Positions 5,204 to 6,213 of a stretch of DNA of 6,213 nt are shown in pieces (within the stretch, counting starts at the first letter, position 1; each line of letters begins with the position of its first letter). Below the pieces are notes generated by a model. That model made no database searches and was not told the origin of the DNA. It saw nothing but the letters and a program-made list of their open reading frames with translations. The position numbers and the translations under genes were made by a program. Source of the stretch: an uncultured Porticoccus sp. (lineage in GTDB: Bacteria > Pseudomonadota > Gammaproteobacteria > Pseudomonadales > Porticoccaceae); assembly GCA_950063125.1 (NCBI GenBank), contig CATLZI010000125.1:1-6213 (forward strand), written 5' to 3'.

Positions 5204-6213
5204 GGGCAGCTGGATATGGAAGGTGGTGCCGACATTCATGTCAGAGGTAACTGCGAGTTGCCCTTTGTGCTGTTCTGTGATGATGAAGTGTGAGAACGAG
5301 AGACGCTTGCCCGCGTCATAGTCTTCTGCAGATGACTTGCCTGCTTTATTGGTGAAGAAGGGTTCAAATATATACTGTTGTTCATCATAGCTGATGCCCA
5401 AGCCGTTGTGTTGAACCTTGATCCAAAGCATGTCATAACAAACAATGACCTGAATGCGAATAATCGGTGTGTGTCCTGACCTGTTCACCTGGCCGAGAGC
5501 GTGACAGGCATGGCGGAACAAGCTGAGAAACACCTGCTGTAATTCTGATGCGTAGCAGGGGATCTCCGGGAGATTTCGGCTGTAGTGTCTTTCTATCGTA
5601 ATTTCCCGGAATCGCAACCCGGATGGTACCGAAAGCACATCATTAGCCAATTCGATCGTGTGCTCAATAAGTCCAGTGATGTTTGCCAGTCGTTTCTCGC
5701 CACCGCGACTTTTGGAGAAGTCCAGCAAGTTGTTGATAACGGCCAGCGCCTGCTGTCCCTGATGATCTGCCTCTTCCAGTACGCTGGTTACGTCGTCTGC
5801 CCACGGCGAGCCCGCCCTATTTGTTTGTAATAGTCGGTATGCGGTCTGAAGGTCATTCAGAATAATCTGCAACGGGGCATTAATATCGTGGGCCATGGTC
5901 GCTGCCAGCTCGCCCATGGAAGACATCTTGTCGCGCTGAATTAGCATGTTGGATGTAAGAATGTGTTGTGTGACATCGTCAATCAGGATGACTGCATCGG
6001 TTTCTGCCTGGTTGCGCAACGGGTAAATGGTTATATCAAAATGGTATTGGCCCCGCTGGCTGTGTTTGATGGTCACTGGTTTTTTATCGCTTAACGCCAG
6101 CATGATACCGCTTGCCGCGATAATAAGTGAACCAACAATCATCCATGCGTCAGGGCGCTCTCCAAATACAAAGAAGCCAATAATAAACACCAAAATGAGC
6201 TGGGAATAATGGA
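5195..6213 (-). CDS. DMT/EamA-like membrane segment fused to degenerate histidine kinase (5' end outside window)
   Basis: The frame is open to the window edge (first full codons HYSQLI), so the start is not visible; the TTG at 6193 is internal. 338 residues are seen, numbered here from that TTG. Residues -6 to about 34 give two hydrophobic helices separated by FGERPDAW, the pattern of the last two helices of DMT/EamA transporters. About 15 residues later comes a PAS-like tail (FDITIYPL, 52-59; VILIDDVTQ, 68-76). HisKA follows: MSSMGELAATMAHDINAPLQ (90-109) with His102, then a second helix with LLDFSK (156-161). The HATPase region (about 215-332) keeps LQQVF, NGLGI, IFEPFFTNK (275-283) and a GTTFHIQLPL end, but its N box has His228, the G1 box His262, and the G2 box reads AGKRLS. 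The protein resembles sensor kinases that signal to a response regulator, but ATP binding looks impaired. No regulator gene is in view. I do not recognise a named gene. Confidence 0.85.
   Translation of the reverse strand, partial: HYSQLILVFIIGFFVFGERPDAWMIVGSLIIAASGIMLALSDKKPVTIKHSQRGQYHFDITIYPLRNQAETDAVILIDDVTQHILTSNMLIQRDKMSSMGELAATMAHDINAPLQIILNDLQTAYRLLQTNRAGSPWADDVTSVLEEADHQGQQALAVINNLLDFSKSRGGEKRLANITGLIEHTIELANDVLSVPSGLRFREITIERHYSRNLPEIPCYASELQQVFLSLFRHACHALGQVNRSGHTPIIRIQVIVCYDMLWIKVQHNGLGISYDEQQYIFEPFFTNKAGKSSAEDYDAGKRLSFSHFIITEQHKGQLAVTSDMNVGTTFHIQLPLA

Noticed and set aside
5585..5830. Plus-strand open frame of 81 codons inside the kinase-like gene
   Set aside because: The opposite strand codes for a clear HisKA/HATPase-like region; this frame has no recognisable motif.
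6191..6193. TTG at 6193 as the start of the kinase-like gene
   Set aside because: The frame is open to the window edge and the codons before it continue the membrane helix, so the true start is outside.
1..6213. tRNA genes, CRISPR arrays, insertion sequences or prophage parts
   Set aside because: No cloverleaf, regularly spaced repeats, transposase or phage motifs were seen on either strand.

Overview
The window is a piece of a bacterial chromosome, most likely from a gammaproteobacterium. It holds the end of the spc ribosomal-protein operon (secY, rpmJ), the complete alpha operon (rpsM-rpsK-rpsD-rpoA-rplQ), galE, and the 3' part of a membrane histidine-kinase-like gene on the opposite strand. 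Gene order, protein lengths and recalled residue-level similarity to E. coli (S13 118 aa, S4 206 aa, alpha subunit 332 aa) support this class. galE directly behind rplQ is not the E. coli arrangement. I suspect a marine or cellulolytic lineage of the Cellvibrio type, but cannot prove a genus from sequence alone.

Layout. 1-816: C-terminal about 60% of SecY, the core of the Sec translocon. 836-952: rpmJ (L36, zinc-ribbon form), only 39 codons including the stop. 953-1070: leader of the alpha operon, with a weak promoter candidate, a GC-rich hairpin and possible pairings to the first rpsM codons that would form a pseudoknot like the known S4 translational operator. 1071-3994: rpsM, rpsK, rpsD, rpoA and rplQ, tightly spaced except for an 86-bp rpoA-rplQ gap holding two tandem hairpins. 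4022-4046: a strong intrinsic terminator closing the operon. 4138-5175: galE, UDP-glucose 4-epimerase, with a small residue (Cys306) at the substrate-size gate. 5195-6213, minus strand: the kinase-like gene, convergent with galE and running off the window.

How the genes work together. The first seven genes are core translation, transcription and secretion genes: 30S proteins S13, S11 and S4, 50S proteins L36 and L17, the RNA polymerase alpha subunit and the SecY channel. They are probably co-regulated, with S4 as the likely autoregulator. galE is a separate unit after the terminator and supplies UDP-galactose, and perhaps UDP-GalNAc, for surface glycans. The minus-strand gene is unrelated to both.

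The most unusual content is the minus-strand gene. Its visible N-terminus looks like the last two membrane helices of a DMT/EamA-type transporter. These join almost directly to the tail of a PAS domain, then a HisKA domain with its phospho-acceptor His, then an ATPase domain whose N, G1 and G2 motifs are all degraded although the frame is open. This suggests a transporter-linked sensor with a defective or repurposed kinase domain. The second point of interest is the predicted broader substrate range of GalE.
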